A DNA stretch of 64,000 bases, taken from Pedobacter gandavensis. Lineage in GTDB: Bacteria; Bacteroidota; Bacteroidia; Sphingobacteriales; Sphingobacteriaceae. The DNA lies in NCBI RefSeq assembly GCF_014172405.1, contig NZ_WNXC01000009.1, forward strand, positions 124,001 to 188,000, written 5' to 3'. A program made the translations under genes and the position numbers. The notes beneath the pieces are model-generated. The model saw only the letters and a list, made by a program, of their open reading frames with translations. It did not search any database and was not told where the DNA came from. This document shows, one piece after another, positions 25,650 to 34,175 of this stretch (the stretch's first letter is position 1; every line of letters starts with the position of its first letter).

Positions 25650-27095
25650 TTACTGCCCTTTACCTTGTTTTTGTTTCCTTCTATTGACCAATAAATAACA
25701 GATATATAGCAAAAGAATCCATGCTGGAATCAACTCCACCGACAACTTCATTCCTGTAATCCACATGATTACTAAAATACCCAACAAAAAGATCAGACAG
25801 ATATAATTGGATAATGGATAAATAAATGACGGGAATTTAGTTTTCACTTGTGCAGCATCCTTCGCTTTCCTGAATTTCAAATGGGTGATACTGATCATCA
25901 GCCAATTGATAATCAACGAAGATACCACCAGAGACATGAGGATTTCTAAGGCCTTCTCCGGGATCAGTTTATTGATGATGATACAAATAGCGGCGAAAAG
26001 ACTAGATACCAGGATTGCCTTAATCGGCACATGGTTTTTGTTAAGTTTAGACAAGAAAGCCGGTGCATTTCCTTGTTCGGCCAGGCCGAAAAGCATTCTG
26101 CTATTGCTGTATACGCAACTATTGTATACGGATAATGCCGCAGTGAGCACAATGAGGTTCAACACATTGGCAATGATGCTGGTAAAGTATATCGTTTTCC
26201 CAAAAGCATGAATCTCAAAGCCTTTCAAGCTTTCAAATACCATAACAAAAGGGCTACTGTCTGTAGTAATATTTTTCCATGGCGACAAAGAAAACAGAAT
26301 AACCAAGGCACCCACATAGAAAATCAAAATGCGGTAAATCACCTGATTGGTTGCTTTAGGAATGGTTTTCTCTGGATTTTCTGCTTCTGCAGCAGTAATT
26401 CCAATCAATTCCAATCCACCGAAAGAGAACATGATTAAAGCTATCGCAGCAAACAATCCTTGAAAGCCACCTTTACCATCTGCACTAAACCAGCCTTTGG
26501 CAAAGAAACCACCATCATTCCATAGATTTTGTACACTGGCCTGTTCGCCCCCCGTACCACTGATTAGTAAATAAGCGCCAAAAGCGATCATGGCAATGAT
26601 CGCAACCACTTTTATGATAGAAAACCAAAATTCCACCTCTCCGTAAACTTTTACAGAAGTGAGGTTTAGGGCATTAATCACGATGAAAAAGAAAAGACTG
26701 GAAGTCCAAAGGGGAATCTCTGGCCACCAGAAATGCACGTATATCCCTATCGCTGTCAATTCAGACATGCTAACCAGAATGTACAATGCCCAATAATTCC
26801 AACCGGAAGCAAAGCCTGCGAAGGAACCCCAATACTTAAAAGCAAAGTGGCTGAAACTTCCTGAAACAGGCTCCTCTACAACCATCTCGCCCAGTTGACG
26901 CATGATAAAGAAGGCGATAATCCCTGCCAGGGCATAACCTAAAATTACGGAAGGGCCTGCTAAAACCGCAGCAGAACCGATACCTAGAAATAAACCGGTT
27001 CCGATAGCACCGCCAAGAGCGATGAGTTGGATATGTCTGTTTTGTAAACCCCTTTGAAGCTTCTGCTCCTCAGGTTTTTCTTCTACTTTCTTCAA
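25650..27095 (-). CDS. Amino-acid permease, APC family
   Basis: The 481-aa inner-membrane transporter has about 12 hydrophobic helices. The N-terminal LQRGLQNRHIQLIALGGAIG with GTGLFLGIGSA is the substrate-binding TM1 signature of the AAT subgroup (GabP/AnsP/ProY/PheP relatives). FSHFAFKYWG and the GMELIGITAAEAENP-like segment (GLELIGITAAEAENP) in TM6 are also conserved. It imports amino acids with protons. The specificity within the subgroup cannot be decided. An inverted repeat lies 25 bases upstream. Confidence 0.92.
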   Translation of the reverse strand: MKKVEEKPEEQKLQRGLQNRHIQLIALGGAIGTGLFLGIGSAAVLAGPSVILGYALAGIIAFFIMRQLGEMVVEEPVSGSFSHFAFKYWGSFAGFASGWNYWALYILVSMSELTAIGIYVHFWWPEIPLWTSSLFFFIVINALNLTSVKVYGEVEFWFSIIKVVAIIAMIAFGAYLLISGTGGEQASVQNLWNDGGFFAKGWFSADGKGGFQGLFAAIALIMFSFGGLELIGITAAEAENPEKTIPKATNQVIYRILIFYVGALVILFSLSPWKNITTDSSPFVMVFESLKGFEIHAFGKTIYFTSIIANVLNLIVLTAALSVYNSCVYSNSRMLFGLAEQGNAPAFLSKLNKNHVPIKAILVSSLFAAICIIINKLIPEKALEILMSLVVSSLIINWLMISITHLKFRKAKDAAQVKTKFPSFIYPLSNYICLIFLLGILVIMWITGMKLSVELIPAWILLLYICYLLVNRRKQKQGKGQ

Positions 27096-27119
27096 TCTTT
27101 ATGGTATTGCGCTAATGAT

Positions 27120-27162
27120 AAATGAATATAAGTTGCACAAAAGTGTGAACTTATATTCATTT
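27120..27162. promoter_or_regulatory. 15-bp perfect inverted repeat upstream of the permease
   Basis: Arms 27120-27134 and 27148-27162 are perfectly complementary, and the 13-base loop has a further CAC/GTG pairing. It lies 25 bases before the permease start and 88 bases beyond the stop of the upstream META gene. No T-tract follows, so an operator or 5-prime UTR hairpin for the permease is at least as likely as a terminator. Confidence 0.4.
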
Positions 27163-27249
27163 GAACGATTAAAAGCCCAAAAAATTTACCTTTACTGGGT
27201 AAATAGCTTTTGATCAGCTGTTATTGCCGGAACGGCAAGAAAGGAAATA

Positions 27250-27693
27250 CTATTTTTTTGTGAATTTCATTGCTGGAACATCACCCATCATTAAGGTTAA
27301 GGTGTTCCCCTCTACGGTGTATGCATCTACTTTTTTAAGCATTTCCAGGAATCTCATTTCACCTTCACCTTCGCAATGTCTCATCGTCATTGGAGATGCT
27401 GATAAATCAACTTTAAATTTGCTGCCTTTTACAGCCAATTTAGCACCAAAAACATTACAACTTGTATTTCCGCCTAATTCAGTCGCTGTCGCATTGATGT
27501 TAATGCTCGGTTTTGTTTCTGGATATAAACCATTGAAGGCAATTCTTACCCCCGTAATGTAATTTAACTCCCAATTGCCGCTCAATTTTGCTGCTGCAGC
27601 ATTTTCTTGTGTGTTTTGTTGACCTTTATTCATCATTTTACAAGATGTTAAAGCAGATAAAGAGATCAAAATAGCGAAGATTGCTTTTTTCAT
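27250..27693 (-). CDS. META-domain lipoprotein (HslJ-like)
   Basis: The signal MKKAIFAILISLSALTSC is a lipoprotein signal with lipobox ALTSC, followed by KMMNK. Residues about 40-145 form one META domain: LSGNWELNYITG at the start, GGNTSCNVFGAKL in the middle, and MTMRHCEGEGEMRFLEML at the end, all conserved in the HslJ family. The two cysteines in the middle and end motifs often form a disulfide in this family. Heat- or stress-related roles are known for E. coli HslJ, but the biochemical function is not. The 147-aa length is normal for a single-domain member. A small inverted repeat (27224-27238) follows the stop. Confidence 0.9.
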   Translation of the reverse strand: MKKAIFAILISLSALTSCKMMNKGQQNTQENAAAAKLSGNWELNYITGVRIAFNGLYPETKPSININATATELGGNTSCNVFGAKLAVKGSKFKVDLSASPMTMRHCEGEGEMRFLEMLKKVDAYTVEGNTLTLMMGDVPAMKFTKK

Positions 27694-27887
27694 AATTTGT
27701 GTTTTTTAAGTAGAGAACCTAATTTCCATTAAGTACCAACGCTTTACACAGCCTTGTTCAGGATTTTCCAGACCAGGCGATAAAACGTGTTATACTTTAC
27801 CTGCAAAAATAAGCAAAGATCCGGCCATTTAAGGGTTGAGATCGTAGATTTTGCGATCCGCTGTCCCCTCCTGCTAAGAAAAAACAA

Positions 27888-29015
27888 TTACTTGCTCAGG
27901 TTATGTTGCAGGTAATCTGCTATTTCAGCAGCTCCCAAATCCTGTCCAATAATTTCTCCCTTTTGGTTCAGCAGGTAATTTTTTGGGAAAGCCGTGATCG
28001 ATAACTTCGCGCTCTCCAGTCCGTCTTTATCCCAGAAATGTGGCCAGGCGATTTCATACTTCCTAATGGCGGCTAACCAATCGGCCTTATCTTTTTCTTT
28101 ATCTACAGAAATACCGATGATTTCAAATCCTTTATGCTGGTATTTTTTACGTACCTCAATTAAGCCCGGAAAAGTTTCGATGCAAGGGCTACAACCACTG
28201 TACCAGAAATCAATTAAAGTATATTGGTTTTTTGAAATATGGGCAGCACTGAAATTTATCCCCTTATTATTCTTCACATTTAGTATTGGAAACGACTTAC
28301 CAGTTCCCAGGACTTTTGCTGAATGTATTTTTTCGCCAAGAACTTTTCCCGCATAAGTATCCCTAAGGCGATCAGAAAACTTAGGGTAGATAGATTCAAA
28401 AATATCCTGGTAACCAAAGCTCATCAAATTTATTAAACTCCAGAATGAGATATAGGAATTTGGATTTTGTATTACATAGGCTAATAAAAGCTCGTCATTC
28501 TTCCGATACTGCTCATGCATTTCCTTTTCCATCTCTAATTTAATCGCGGCTGGTAATCCGTCCTTATGAATGGCCAATAACTTATTATATTTCTCGTCAA
28601 CTAAAGCCAACTCCTGACTGAATTCTTTGCGGAAGTTTTTGATATTCGCATACTCTTTCATAGCCTGATTATCTATCTCAGGCATCTTCCTATTGGAATC
28701 AATATTAATATTAACCCACTGATTACCGGGTTCTAGTAAAAAAGGTTCTGATCTGTACTTATTTTCCCATTGAAGATAAAATGATTCGGGGTAAGGCAGC
28801 TCCCCTTTGATCCAGAACTTGCCATTGATTATTTTAGCTGTTTGTTCCCTGTTTTTGCCAGGATAATATTCAGCAGGGGTACTGAAAACCAAATTTATGG
28901 CACCTGTATCCAGATTAATTTTCCCATTCAATTCAAATGGAATCATTTTAGGCTGCTGAGCATAAACACTTAAGTTAAAAAAACACACAGCGGCAATCAT
29001 TGATAACTTACGCAT
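27888..29015 (-). CDS. TlpA-like thiol-disulfide oxidoreductase with DUF4369-like N-terminus
   Basis: The 375-aa protein starts with a signal peptide ending near VYAQ (residue 20). Residues about 25-230 match the beta-rich DUF4369 region and helical linker typical of Bacteroidota TlpA proteins. A thioredoxin fold follows with the active-site CxxC in YSGCSPC at about 270-276 and the cis-Pro loop AFPKNY. It should act in the periplasm as a reductant or isomerase for exported or haem-binding proteins. That fits the c-type cytochrome gene upstream on the same strand, although a 160-base gap with a large hairpin separates them. Confidence 0.92.
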   Translation of the reverse strand: MRKLSMIAAVCFFNLSVYAQQPKMIPFELNGKINLDTGAINLVFSTPAEYYPGKNREQTAKIINGKFWIKGELPYPESFYLQWENKYRSEPFLLEPGNQWVNINIDSNRKMPEIDNQAMKEYANIKNFRKEFSQELALVDEKYNKLLAIHKDGLPAAIKLEMEKEMHEQYRKNDELLLAYVIQNPNSYISFWSLINLMSFGYQDIFESIYPKFSDRLRDTYAGKVLGEKIHSAKVLGTGKSFPILNVKNNKGINFSAAHISKNQYTLIDFWYSGCSPCIETFPGLIEVRKKYQHKGFEIIGISVDKEKDKADWLAAIRKYEIAWPHFWDKDGLESAKLSITAFPKNYLLNQKGEIIGQDLGAAEIADYLQHNLSK

Positions 29016-29023
29016 ACCTTAAA

Positions 29024-29072
29024 TACATCAGATTAATATAATACACTCAAGGTATTACATTAATCTGATGTA
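29024..29072. promoter_or_regulatory. 21-bp near-perfect inverted repeat touching the TlpA start
   Basis: Arms 29024-29044 and 29052-29072 pair at 20 of 21 positions around a 7-base loop. It begins only 8 bases before the TlpA ATG and lies about 105 bases past the stop of the upstream binding-protein gene. Placed this close to a start codon it could block ribosome access or act as an operator. A terminator for the upstream operon is the alternative, although no T-tract follows. Confidence 0.5.
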
Positions 29073-29177
29073 CAATAAAATTTAACACCAAATACTAAAA
29101 ATTTAACATTTAAATCAAATCAACAAACACCCGCTCAATTTTCAAATCAGGGAGCCTGAACAGCAAATTCAGTTTCG

Positions 29178-30098
29178 TTAAGGTAAATCAAAGCCAAACT
29201 TTTTATAAATGGCATTTGCTTCTGCGCCTACCAGGAAGTCCATGAAATCTTTTGCGGCTTCCGGATGCGGTGCATTTTTAAGCTGACCGGCAATATATTG
29301 AGAGCGGATATTTTCTGTGTCCGGAACTTCAATCATCTCTACTGGGTGCCCCAGCATCTTTTGATAGTAAACTTCGGTGTACCAAACCGGAGCAGCATCG
29401 CTCTGATTATAAAGAATACGCATTGGCGATTGTCGGTGGTGGATTTGAGTCAGGTAAGTACTTTTGTCTTTTACTTTACTTTTCATGATCGTTTCTTTTA
29501 ATTCCGTTCCCCCTGCTTTGACATAAGCTTCTTCAATTCTCTTTCCGATTCCTTCAAAGTCAGGATTAGGCATCGCAACTCTTAAATCTTTCCGACCCAG
29601 GTCTTTTAAACCTTTCAGCTTTTTAGGATTTCCTTTTTGCACCATGATCGCCAATCTATTCTTAGCGTAAACCTGTGTTTTACTAAACCATTCGGGTGTT
29701 TGTTCGATTCTGCTTTTTCCAGCGGTATAAACATCCGGTTTCAGGGTGATCCGCATATTGCCAATCACAATACTACCTTCGGCAATTTGTTTGGCCAAGA
29801 TACCTGGAGGAAGTGTTTCCGCAAATACCCGCTGGTATTGCGGGTGTTTCTTCTTAAATGCAGCAAGAAGTTCATCAATCACCATAAACTGATTTCCTGC
29901 GAAGAACACGACCAACTGAGGATCATTGATGTCGCCAAAAAGATCTGGTACATTGTCAATTCCAGGAACTGTAAACTGAACTTTACTTTCTGGTGGCGTA
30001 TTCCAGGGTGGATCAAACCGATGTTCCTGGGCATAAGCTCCGAAAGAAAGGGAAAAAAGGGCAATTGCCGTACAAGTTAGCTGATTTATAATTTTCAT
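29178..30098 (-). CDS. Periplasmic solute-binding protein, ModA/type-2 fold
   Basis: The signal peptide ends at AYAQ (residue 24). The mature part starts the periplasmic-binding fold with LVVFFAGNQFMVIDELLAAF and continues with the domain-crossing GNMRITLKPDVY, NRLAIMVQKGNP, DLRVAMPNPDFEGIG and a closing helix KDFMDFLVGAEANAIYKKFGF. These features resemble molybdate/tungstate or related oxyanion binding proteins of the ModA group. No ABC permease or ATPase gene lies beside it. Instead it follows the diheme cytochrome gene by 42 bases in the same direction, so the two probably form an operon. It may deliver an oxyanion to the cytochrome or work with a distant transporter (inference). Confidence 0.8.
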   Translation of the reverse strand: MKIINQLTCTAIALFSLSFGAYAQEHRFDPPWNTPPESKVQFTVPGIDNVPDLFGDINDPQLVVFFAGNQFMVIDELLAAFKKKHPQYQRVFAETLPPGILAKQIAEGSIVIGNMRITLKPDVYTAGKSRIEQTPEWFSKTQVYAKNRLAIMVQKGNPKKLKGLKDLGRKDLRVAMPNPDFEGIGKRIEEAYVKAGGTELKETIMKSKVKDKSTYLTQIHHRQSPMRILYNQSDAAPVWYTEVYYQKMLGHPVEMIEVPDTENIRSQYIAGQLKNAPHPEAAKDFMDFLVGAEANAIYKKFGFDLP

Positions 30099-30140
30099 AT
30101 TTTATGAGATGATTGATCTTAAATAGTTGACAAACATTAG

Positions 30141-31259
30141 CTACTTCAAATCGCTTTTACTTTCCATTTCTTTAAGTGCCAAAACGATTGGCGTAAAAGG
30201 CCCGTATTTATGCTGCTGTTCTGAGAATTTATCCAAATAAGGACCATAAGGAGCATCGATTGGTTTTACACTTCGATCCGGATAATCTTGTGCTTGTTCT
30301 TTATGAGGTCTAGGTTGAGTGTTGACAAATGCGGCTACATCCCAACACTCCTCATCTGTCAATTGTGCATCTGGGTAACGCACGCCAAAGGGCATGTTAT
30401 TCTTCACAAAACCAGCGAAATTGTTCAGCCTATACATCCCTGCGCCATCATTGTAACTATGCGCTCCCCATAATGGCGGATAAACATAAGCTTGCTGATC
30501 TTCTGCTTTAATGCCTTCGCCATGCTGTCCATGGCAACTTTGACATTTATTCTGGTAAACCAACAGTCCTTTTTGTGGGTCTGCGGCTCTGTCCATATAT
30601 TTTAGCTTTTCAGTTCCAGAACCGAATGCGGCTTTTCCTTTCTCTTGTTCAGATCCTAACCATTTCATATAAGCAAGCATGGCCTGCACTTCTTTTCCTG
30701 ACAGCTCAGGAACTTTTCCATTTAAGCTTCGTTGAAAGCAATCGGCAATACGTTCGGTGGCATCCGCCATTTTTCCAGAGCGTGCACTCTTTTTTGGGTA
30801 ACTGGCAAAAAATACGGAATAGTTATTACCAAAAGTTTTCGTTCCGGCTTCTAAATGACAATTCTGACAATTCATACCATTGCTAATCCTGGCTACTGAG
30901 CCATTTGGCCCCAAATATTTAGCGGTGTTCTTGATGAGTTCCCGCCCATAGCGGATCATATTGCCATACTCATTGTCAGGAATTGTGCTTTCTTCCGGTG
31001 CTTTCCAGGCATCGGTAGGAATAAGATTTACTTTTTCAACAGCCTTTGCGTTTTCGGCCGCCACAGCAGCTGTATTTGCCGACTTTAGCTGTCCGGAGCT
31101 ATCCTTCCAGAAGTAGACACTCATTCCGATTAAACTGCATAAAATAAACAATAGTGCCACTAAAACGATGGATTTCGCTGTATAGATCAGGGTTCTTTCG
31201 GTCTCGTTTGGTTTAGGTTCTTCGTTCACAATAGCTAATTTGGTACTCAAATGTGGCAT
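30141..31259 (-). CDS. Diheme cytochrome c, thiosulfate-dehydrogenase (TsdA)-like
   Basis: A single membrane anchor (about residues 28-50) is followed by two cytochrome c domains with haem motifs CQNCH (about 128) and CQSCH (about 238). Between them ERIADCFQRSLNGK carries the cysteine at about 173 that in TsdA enzymes is the unusual axial ligand of haem 1. The second domain has NNMPFG with the Met ligand of haem 2. TsdA oxidises thiosulfate to tetrathionate, or runs in reverse. The 372-aa length, with N-terminal anchor, is larger than soluble TsdA. Substrate assignment rests on these motifs only. A quinol- or other sulfur-compound-oxidising relative is possible. Confidence 0.8.
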   Translation of the reverse strand: MPHLSTKLAIVNEEPKPNETERTLIYTAKSIVLVALLFILCSLIGMSVYFWKDSSGQLKSANTAAVAAENAKAVEKVNLIPTDAWKAPEESTIPDNEYGNMIRYGRELIKNTAKYLGPNGSVARISNGMNCQNCHLEAGTKTFGNNYSVFFASYPKKSARSGKMADATERIADCFQRSLNGKVPELSGKEVQAMLAYMKWLGSEQEKGKAAFGSGTEKLKYMDRAADPQKGLLVYQNKCQSCHGQHGEGIKAEDQQAYVYPPLWGAHSYNDGAGMYRLNNFAGFVKNNMPFGVRYPDAQLTDEECWDVAAFVNTQPRPHKEQAQDYPDRSVKPIDAPYGPYLDKFSEQQHKYGPFTPIVLALKEMESKSDLK

Positions 31260-31412
31260 TAATTTCCATGATCACAAAAACACCTCTAGTTATAACTCAT
31301 AACTAAAAGTAATACACATAGGTATATTACTCTAAAACATTGCCTTACACAGAGATTTATTTTCCAGCACTTATCTGCGCAAATCAAAATATGTATTAAG
31401 GTTTTATTATCC

Positions 31413-31420
31413 TAATTTTG
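31413..31420 (+). promoter_or_regulatory. Candidate -7 element upstream of 31438 gene
   Basis: TAATTTTG matches TAnnTTTG exactly and lies 17 bases before the ATG. The expected -33 region has only a one-mismatch ATG in place of TTG. Confidence 0.3.
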
Positions 31421-31437
31421 CGCCCAAAGAACGGATT

Positions 31438-31785
31438 ATGGAATCAAGCGAATTAAGAATAGGGAATTACACATTAGATCATGGTCACCCGGAACAAATA
31501 CCATATGGATCTGATATTGATTCGGCTGGATTAATGGAGCCTATTAAGTTAACGGCAGACTGGCTCATTAAATTTGGATTTGAGAAATTCGTTTTTGAAT
31601 ATGAAGAAGGCCCTGAAATCACTTATGTGCTGGAAAAGAAAAACGGACATCAGTTTGTGTTGAGTGATGAATTCCAACCGATGGACGGAGAAATTGCTAT
31701 GTTAGACTATAAACTAAAGTATGTACACCAACTACAAAATCTTTTTTTCTGCCTGACGGCTGAAGAATTGGTCTTAAAATCTTAA
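31438..31785 (+). CDS. Small conserved-looking hypothetical protein
   Basis: The 115-aa cytosolic protein begins ELRIGNYTL, has the pattern PIKLTADWLIKFGFEKF in the middle and ends with KYVHQLQNLFFCLTAEEL. This layout recurs in many short Bacteroidota proteins, some from phage-like regions, but I know of no function. There is no signal peptide or membrane segment. The gene is 22 bases upstream of a TPR lipoprotein gene and may share its transcript. Confidence 0.7.
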   Translation: MESSELRIGNYTLDHGHPEQIPYGSDIDSAGLMEPIKLTADWLIKFGFEKFVFEYEEGPEITYVLEKKNGHQFVLSDEFQPMDGEIAMLDYKLKYVHQLQNLFFCLTAEELVLKS

Positions 31786-31807
31786 TATTACGATAAGCAA
31801 ACTTCCA

Positions 31808-32287
31808 ATGAAATCATTTCAATCTATATTCAGAACCTTCTTATTTTCGGGTATCACTTTGTTTGTATTGTCTTGCAGTCCTTCAAAAAGCCCATATGAA
31901 AAATGGACGGAACGTGCAAAAACCGACATGAGGTTATTGCCTAAATATAGCGGTGTGGTCAAATCGGAACAGTATATAGAAATAGACAATCGGTTTATCG
32001 AGGCGGTAACCAAACAATTTGGCACCAAGGAACGTGCCTCCTATGTACACTCCAGATGGGGTATGGATTATGCACGTAAAGGAGACCTCAAAACAGCGAT
32101 GAACCGATTAAATCAGGCCTGGTTGCTTGATCAAAAAAACCCGGAAGCCTACCATGGCTTTGGATATGTACTGGCACAATTGGGAGCTTTCAAAGAAGCT
32201 GTCGGCCAATATAATGAAGCATTGGCACTAGCTCCCAACGATGAGCAAATGAAAATTGAGCGCGAAGCCATCCAGAAAAAGCTTTAA
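31808..32287 (+). CDS. TPR-containing lipoprotein
   Basis: The signal ends with the lipobox VLSC (cysteine at residue 23). Residues about 80-155 hold two tetratricopeptide repeats: GMDYARKGDLKTAMNRLNQA and GFGYVLAQLGAFKEAVGQYN. It should be a 159-aa scaffold or adaptor in the periplasm, anchored in the membrane. There is no enzymatic motif. It is probably co-transcribed with the small hypothetical gene in front. Confidence 0.82.
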   Translation: MKSFQSIFRTFLFSGITLFVLSCSPSKSPYEKWTERAKTDMRLLPKYSGVVKSEQYIEIDNRFIEAVTKQFGTKERASYVHSRWGMDYARKGDLKTAMNRLNQAWLLDQKNPEAYHGFGYVLAQLGAFKEAVGQYNEALALAPNDEQMKIEREAIQKKL

Positions 32288-32522
32288 ACTCAGCGAAAGT
32301 CCCAACAAACCACTTTTCTAACATTACCGGCTCTCCCCTTTCCCTCCCCTAACCATCTCCATTTACGATTGTTTGTACGATTTATCCTTACAGATAAGCA
32401 GGTACCACTTTATTATGTTAGCTTTAGAAAATATCACAGAAAAGCTATTTCTTTCCTTACCCAATACCCCATTCTTTTCTTATTCCCTTTTTATTTTCAA
32501 CTAATACCCTTTTACTAAGGAC

Positions 32523-33674
32523 ATGAAAAAAAACGATTCCGATGAATTGATCAGAGAACGTCATGCTACTGAGCTGATCAATGCCATTGAAGAGCTGGCT
32601 TTCCAAAATGAAGAAAAAGAACAACGTGCAGCAGAGTTAGCGATTGCAAATAAGGAACTTGCTTTTCAAAACGAAGAAAAAGAAAACCGTGCAGCAGAAC
32701 TAGCGATTGCAAACAAGGAGCTCATATTCCAAAATGAAGAAAAAGAAAAAAGAGCAGCAGAACTCGCGATTGCCAACAAGGAACTTGCTTTTCAAAATGA
32801 AGAGAAAGAAAACCGGGCAGCAGAACTGATCATCGCCAATAAAGAACTTGCTTTTCAAAACAAAGAGAAAGAAAAAAGAGCCGAAGAACTAAGCATTGCA
32901 AATAGAGAGCTTAAAAATGCAGAAGATGACATTCGTAAACTGAATGATGAATTGGAGCAAAAAGTAATTGAACGTACCGCACAATTAGAGTCCGTTAATA
33001 AAGAATTAGAGTCTTTCTCCTATTCTGTATCTCACGATTTACGCGCGCCAATCCGTGCCATCAATGGTTACACAAAAATTATTGTAGAGGATTACGGAGA
33101 ATCACTGGATGCCGACGGAATAAAAATCCTGCAATCCATCATTAACAATTCCAAAAAGATGGGCGAATTGATTGATGACTTACTGGCCTTCTCCAAACTC
33201 GGAAGAAAACAGGTTACGGTCTCAGAAATCGACATGAACGACCTGGTAAACACCGTTAAAAATGAATTCATATTCGAAGAAACTGAAAACATCCCTGAAT
33301 TTATTATAGAAGACCTTCCAAAAGCAAAAGGCGACAAGTCATTGATTAAACAGGTCTGGATCAATCTGATTTCCAATGGCATAAAATACTCGCGTTACAA
33401 AGAGAAAACAAAGATTGAGATTGGTGCTTACCAGGAAGACCAACACATTGTATATTATGTTAAGGACGGCGGTGCCGGATTTGACATGGAATATTATGAT
33501 AAGCTTTTCGGAGTTTTTCAGCGGTTACATTCACAGGAAGAATTTGAAGGTACCGGAATCGGCCTGGCAATTGTCCACCGGATTGTCCAAAGACATCAGG
33601 GAAAAGTTTGGGCCGAATCAAAATTAGACGAAGGGTCTTGCTTTTATTTTAGCTTACTCAGCGTAAACCATTAA
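32523..33674 (+). CDS. Soluble histidine kinase with 21-residue coiled-coil repeats
   Basis: Residues 24-128 consist of five tandem units of exactly 21 residues (pattern ELAFQNEEKExRAAEL followed by AIANK), which is three heptads per unit and must form a long coiled coil. It has no membrane segment. After a linker the kinase core carries His171 in YSVSHDLRAPIRAINGY, an N-box (NLISNGIKYS), KDGGAGFDM and GTGIGLAIVHRIV. The 383-aa protein resembles the phytochrome-type soluble kinases without the sensor. It is followed after 10 bases by a receiver gene, so the two are a pair. Confidence 0.93.
   Translation: MKKNDSDELIRERHATELINAIEELAFQNEEKEQRAAELAIANKELAFQNEEKENRAAELAIANKELIFQNEEKEKRAAELAIANKELAFQNEEKENRAAELIIANKELAFQNKEKEKRAEELSIANRELKNAEDDIRKLNDELEQKVIERTAQLESVNKELESFSYSVSHDLRAPIRAINGYTKIIVEDYGESLDADGIKILQSIINNSKKMGELIDDLLAFSKLGRKQVTVSEIDMNDLVNTVKNEFIFEETENIPEFIIEDLPKAKGDKSLIKQVWINLISNGIKYSRYKEKTKIEIGAYQEDQHIVYYVKDGGAGFDMEYYDKLFGVFQRLHSQEEFEGTGIGLAIVHRIVQRHQGKVWAESKLDEGSCFYFSLLSVNH
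32592..32906 (+). repeat. Five tandem 63-bp repeats inside the kinase gene
   Basis: The DNA contains five in-frame 63-bp units (32592-32654, 32655-32717, 32718-32780, 32781-32843 and 32844-32906), each encoding 21 residues. Units vary by synonymous changes and a few substitutions (N/K at position 11, A/I in the last part), so they have diverged after expansion. Copy-number changes would lengthen or shorten the coiled coil by exactly three heptads without frameshift. Confidence 0.95.
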
Positions 33675-33684
33675 CATAAAAAAA

Positions 33685-34125
33685 ATGAGCTACCATAACA
33701 TTGAAATTTTATTTGTGGAAGACAGCGCCGATGATGCTGCACTTACCATCCGTGCACTTAAAAAGGGTGGCGTTACCAATAAGCTACAGCATGTGATCAA
33801 CGGTGCTCAAGCGCTTGACTTTCTATATTGCAAAGGAGATTTCGCTTCCAGAAGTGATCAGGAATTCCCAAAACTGATCCTTTTAGATTTAAAAATGCCG
33901 AAGATTTCAGGTGTTCAGGTATTGGAAAAGATTAAATCTGATCCTAATCTTAAATCTATTCCAGTGGTCATGCTGACTTCCTCCAATGAAGGTCCGGATA
34001 TAGAAAAATGTTTTGCATTGGGCGCGAATAGCTATATCGTAAAACCGGTAGACAGTGATAACTTTTTCAAAGCGGTAAAAGAAATCGGCATCTACTGGTT
34101 GGCCTTGAATCAGCCGGCACATTAA
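33685..34125 (+). CDS. Response regulator, Rcp1-like receiver protein
   Basis: This is a 146-aa single receiver with Glu12-Asp13 and phosphoacceptor Asp68 (LLDLKMPKISG), Thr/Ser in VMLTSS and Lys in IVKPV. The extended loop with ALDFLYCKGDF before the third strand is typical of Rcp1, the receiver partner of soluble phytochrome-type kinases. Its gene starts 10 bases after the repeat-bearing kinase gene, and it should be the direct phosphate acceptor. Confidence 0.93.
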   Translation: MSYHNIEILFVEDSADDAALTIRALKKGGVTNKLQHVINGAQALDFLYCKGDFASRSDQEFPKLILLDLKMPKISGVQVLEKIKSDPNLKSIPVVMLTSSNEGPDIEKCFALGANSYIVKPVDSDNFFKAVKEIGIYWLALNQPAH

Positions 34126-34175
34126 CATCAGGTTCTTCATTAAGCGCTCCACTTTATAACTACGTCGTACAAATA

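Noticed and set aside
32592..32906. CRISPR-like repeat array
   Set aside because: The 63-bp units are contiguous without spacers, in frame, and encode a coiled coil.
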